The notes beneath the pieces are model-generated. The model did no database searches and was not told the DNA's origin. It saw only the letters and a program-made list of their open reading frames with translations. A stretch of DNA of 8,105 nucleotides from contig CAZAUJ010000024.1 in NCBI GenBank assembly GCA_964488355.1, positions 1 to 8,105 on the forward strand, given 5' to 3'. Source of the DNA: Thermoanaerobaculum sp964488355. GTDB lineage: Bacteria > Acidobacteriota > Thermoanaerobaculia > Thermoanaerobaculales > Thermoanaerobaculaceae. A program made the translations under genes and the position numbers. Of this stretch, positions 6,926-8,105 are shown in pieces. Every line of letters begins with the position of its first letter. Within the stretch, counting starts at the first letter, position 1.

Positions 6926-7057
6926 ATGAAGCTGGCTTACGCGCACACTCTTGCTCTGCTTGTCCAGCGGCGGCCCCCAAGAAGGCCAGGGGGTCAGGGG
7001 AATCCCAAGCTGTGCGGTCTATGGCAGACACGGTTGTGCGAGCTCGCCATCGGGTAG
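6926..7057 (+). CDS. Small open frame, hypothetical; possible gene remnant
   Basis: This is a 43-codon frame with GGAG eight bases before the ATG. It begins MKLAYAHTLALLV, a lysine followed by a hydrophobic run like the start of a signal peptide, then turns abruptly basic and proline-rich (QRRPPRRPGG), which is unlike any secreted protein. A shift of frame near 6950 would continue as LSSGGPQEGQGV, so it could be the frameshifted 5' remnant of a secreted-protein gene. I do not recognise any family. It may equally be chance. Confidence 0.18.
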   Translation: MKLAYAHTLALLVQRRPPRRPGGQGNPKLCGLWQTRLCELAIG

Positions 7058-7117
7058 GAAGGGGAGCGTGCGGGCAGCAAATCTCGGTGATGGCAAACCC
7101 ATCCGGCCGTGTCACGC

Positions 7118-7178
7118 CGATTTTTTCGTCCGAGGGCGAGCCGCTTATGTGCGGTGAGGCCCGCTACGGAAAAAACCG
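7118..7178 (+). repeat. Nested imperfect inverted repeat (long hairpin)
   Basis: The outer arm pairs CGATTTTTTCGT (7118-7129) with ACGGAAAAAACCG (7166-7178), with one mismatch and one bulged base. Inside it, GGGC (7134-7137) pairs with GCCC (7159-7162), and CCGC (7141-7144) pairs with GCGG (7151-7154) around a six-base TTATGT loop. All arms nest in one axis. The T run is inside the stem and no T tract follows on the plus strand, so it is not a standard terminator. Function unknown; it lies 130 bases upstream of the 7308 start. Confidence 0.4.
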
Positions 7179-7290
7179 ATGCGAAGGCTGTTAAGCTCCC
7201 GATCATGGCCTTGCCTCTGATCGCCCATCCAAGCATGCTGATTCCCATGGGCATGGGGTCCGATGGCGGATTTTCTTCCCCGGTGGCCTT

Positions 7291-7302
7291 GAAGGGAGGA
7301 AG
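7291..7302 (+). promoter_or_regulatory. Strong ribosome binding site before 7308
   Basis: The purine-rich sequence GAAGGGAGGAAG contains GGAGG-like cores and is placed a few bases before the ATG at 7308. It is one of the better Shine-Dalgarno matches in the window and is the main reason to take that ATG as an original gene start even though the frame soon meets a stop. Confidence 0.55.
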
Positions 7303-7307
7303 GGACA

Positions 7308-8105
7308 ATGGGGCGAAAACTAGGTGCAATGGGAGCGTTGGTTTTTGCAGTCATCGTGAGAGCCGAGCTTACACCTGAAGAGGTGAAGACGTTGGCCATT
7401 CGGTTTTTTCCAAGGTTTTTGGCTTAGTGCGGTGGTTATTTTGATGACGATGACTTCGGAGCCCACGGAGACTTACTGCGCCGCGCCTTAGAAGGGGGTG
7501 GTGTTGTTTAAATAGTTAGTAATTCCTACGACTTGGTTACGGACCACCTGGTAACTTACGTGGAAGTTCCCATGGCGAACGATCCAGCGGATTATCTGCT
7601 CCTGTGCTCCAACCACGATGAGACGAGTTTCTGGATACTCCTCAAGCGGTCAGCGGGTCAGGATTGGGCACAGGTGCAATCCTCCGAGGGTTTTCTCACC
7701 GGAGAGCCGCGATACGGGGCATTTAATGATTTTAAACCACTCTTCCCTTGGTTGGCGGATGTGGACGCCGATGGCGTGGACGAGGTGGTCATGGGGGTCG
7801 TTGGCCGCTGGAGGGGCCAAGGTGGACGGCTTGACGATGCACCTGAGCCCGGTGGAGTGATGGTCTACAAGGTGAGAAACGGGAGGCTGGAGGCGATCAC
7901 GCCAACGTGTAGCGACGGTGGCGAGTGCCACCGGCGCTGGGGTGATAGTGATGCCTCTTCCGCTAACGAAGAAGTGGTGGGTTGTGGCCGGAAAGTTTTT
8001 GAACCGGAGATTTTTCCATACTGTCGACGATGCATGGCTTATGGCAAGGTGCGTGTCTACAAGTTGGTGAAGGGGCGGTACGTTTTGTGGCGGGAGTTTG
8101 GGGAC
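7308..8105 (+). pseudogene. Secreted FG-GAP/VCBS-like protein, interrupted by two in-frame stops, partial
   Basis: One frame runs from the ATG at 7308 to the right edge (266 codons) with stops at TAG 7425 and TAA 7509. The start MGRKLGAMGALVFAVIVRAE looks like a signal peptide and has a strong ribosome binding site. The piece between the stops (27 codons, including GGYFDDDDFGAHGDLLRRAL) and the 198 codons after the second stop read like one continuous protein. For example, GGGVV, then the stop, then IVSNSYDLVTDHLVTYVEVP. Further on, ADVDADGVDEVVMGVVG (about 7755-7805) has the calcium-loop pattern DXDXDG of FG-GAP or VCBS propeller blades, and GKVRVYKLVKGRYVLWREFG is a later beta-rich segment. 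The cysteines at TCSDGGEC and YCRRC could form disulfides in an exported protein. Base composition looks visibly less GC-rich than in nuo. I infer a decaying gene. Alternatives are translation from the ATG at 7572 as a shorter protein, or sequencing errors. Exact family and role unknown. Confidence 0.55.

Larger units (their letters stand above)
6894..7307. other. 414-bp stretch without a convincing gene
   Basis: Between the mazG stop and the next credible start there is no recognisable protein, tRNA, rRNA or insertion sequence on either strand. Short open frames exist in several registers but have no family features. I see no clear rho-independent terminator after mazG. Contents worth noting are the small frame at 6926-7057 and the inverted repeat at 7118-7178. 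There is also a short perfect inverted repeat, CGATCA at 7200-7205 with TGATCG at 7218-7223. Confidence 0.6.

Noticed and set aside
6141..7115. A 324-codon minus-strand open frame overlapping mazG
   Set aside because: Most of it is antisense to mazG, whose domains are unmistakable, and its predicted protein has no recognisable features.
7118..7178. Rho-independent terminator for mazG
   Set aside because: The T run lies inside the stem rather than after it, the A run follows it, and it is more than 220 bases beyond the mazG stop.
7060..7200. A cyclic-di-GMP (GEMM-I) riboswitch suggested by GGCAAACC at 7092-7099
   Set aside because: The GGCAAACC string is present, but the second conserved block (GGACGCAAAGCC-like) and the GAAA-capped stem are missing, so the resemblance is superficial.
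7425..7511. Programmed stop-codon readthrough, selenocysteine or pyrrolysine at the two internal stops
   Set aside because: The stops are TAG and TAA, neither is TGA, they occur 84 bases apart in one gene, and no recoding element is evident. Simple decay or sequence error is a more economical reading.
1..8105. CRISPR arrays, tRNA or rRNA genes, insertion sequences, prophage genes, attachment sites
   Set aside because: I looked for regularly spaced repeats, cloverleaf-like sequence, transposase motifs and terminal inverted repeats and saw none; the left three quarters are densely packed with housekeeping genes.

Overview
The window is from a GC-rich bacterium. Its main content is a run of respiratory complex I (NADH:quinone oxidoreductase, NDH-1) genes on the minus strand. 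A mazG gene on the plus strand diverges from them, and the right end holds a gene-poor stretch followed by what looks like a decaying gene for a secreted protein. Nothing in the sequence fixes the phylum. The compact nuo order, a NuoG that keeps the N7 iron-sulfur site but is short, and a secreted FG-GAP-like protein would fit Acidobacteriota or a similar free-living respiring lineage, but that is a guess.

Layout, left to right. Minus strand: nuoL (5' end only, 1-289), nuoK (300-602), nuoJ (604-1095), nuoH (1105-2133), nuoG (2123-3718), nuoF (3724-5037), nuoE (5040-5564) and nuoA (5561-5950). Transcription therefore runs nuoA-E-F-G-H-J-K-L and leaves the window on the left. Gaps are 1-10 nt or overlaps, as expected for one polycistronic, translationally coupled operon. 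A good sigma70-type promoter (TTGACG, 17 bp, TAGGAT) lies just upstream of nuoA at 5984-6012. Plus strand: mazG (6105-6893), a 414-bp stretch with no convincing gene but with an imperfect inverted repeat, then from 7308 a reading frame with a strong ribosome binding site and a signal-peptide-like start. That frame has two in-frame stops and then stays open to the window edge.

How the genes work together. NuoE, F and G form the NADH-oxidising arm: FMN plus the N1a, N3, N1b, N4, N5 and N7 clusters, all with their ligands visible. NuoA, H, J, K and L are membrane subunits. The hydrogenase-like connecting module (NuoB, C, D and I) is completely missing from this locus: nuoE directly follows nuoA, and nuoJ directly follows nuoH. 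A working enzyme would need those four genes elsewhere in the genome. This is the most notable structural feature of the window. MazG is a housekeeping NTP pyrophosphohydrolase and is not obviously linked to respiration beyond sharing the divergent promoter region.

I did not find a clearly new biological system. The points most worth a second look are the coherent loss of the Q-module genes, the nonsense-interrupted secreted protein gene, and the hairpin-forming sequence in the gene-free stretch.
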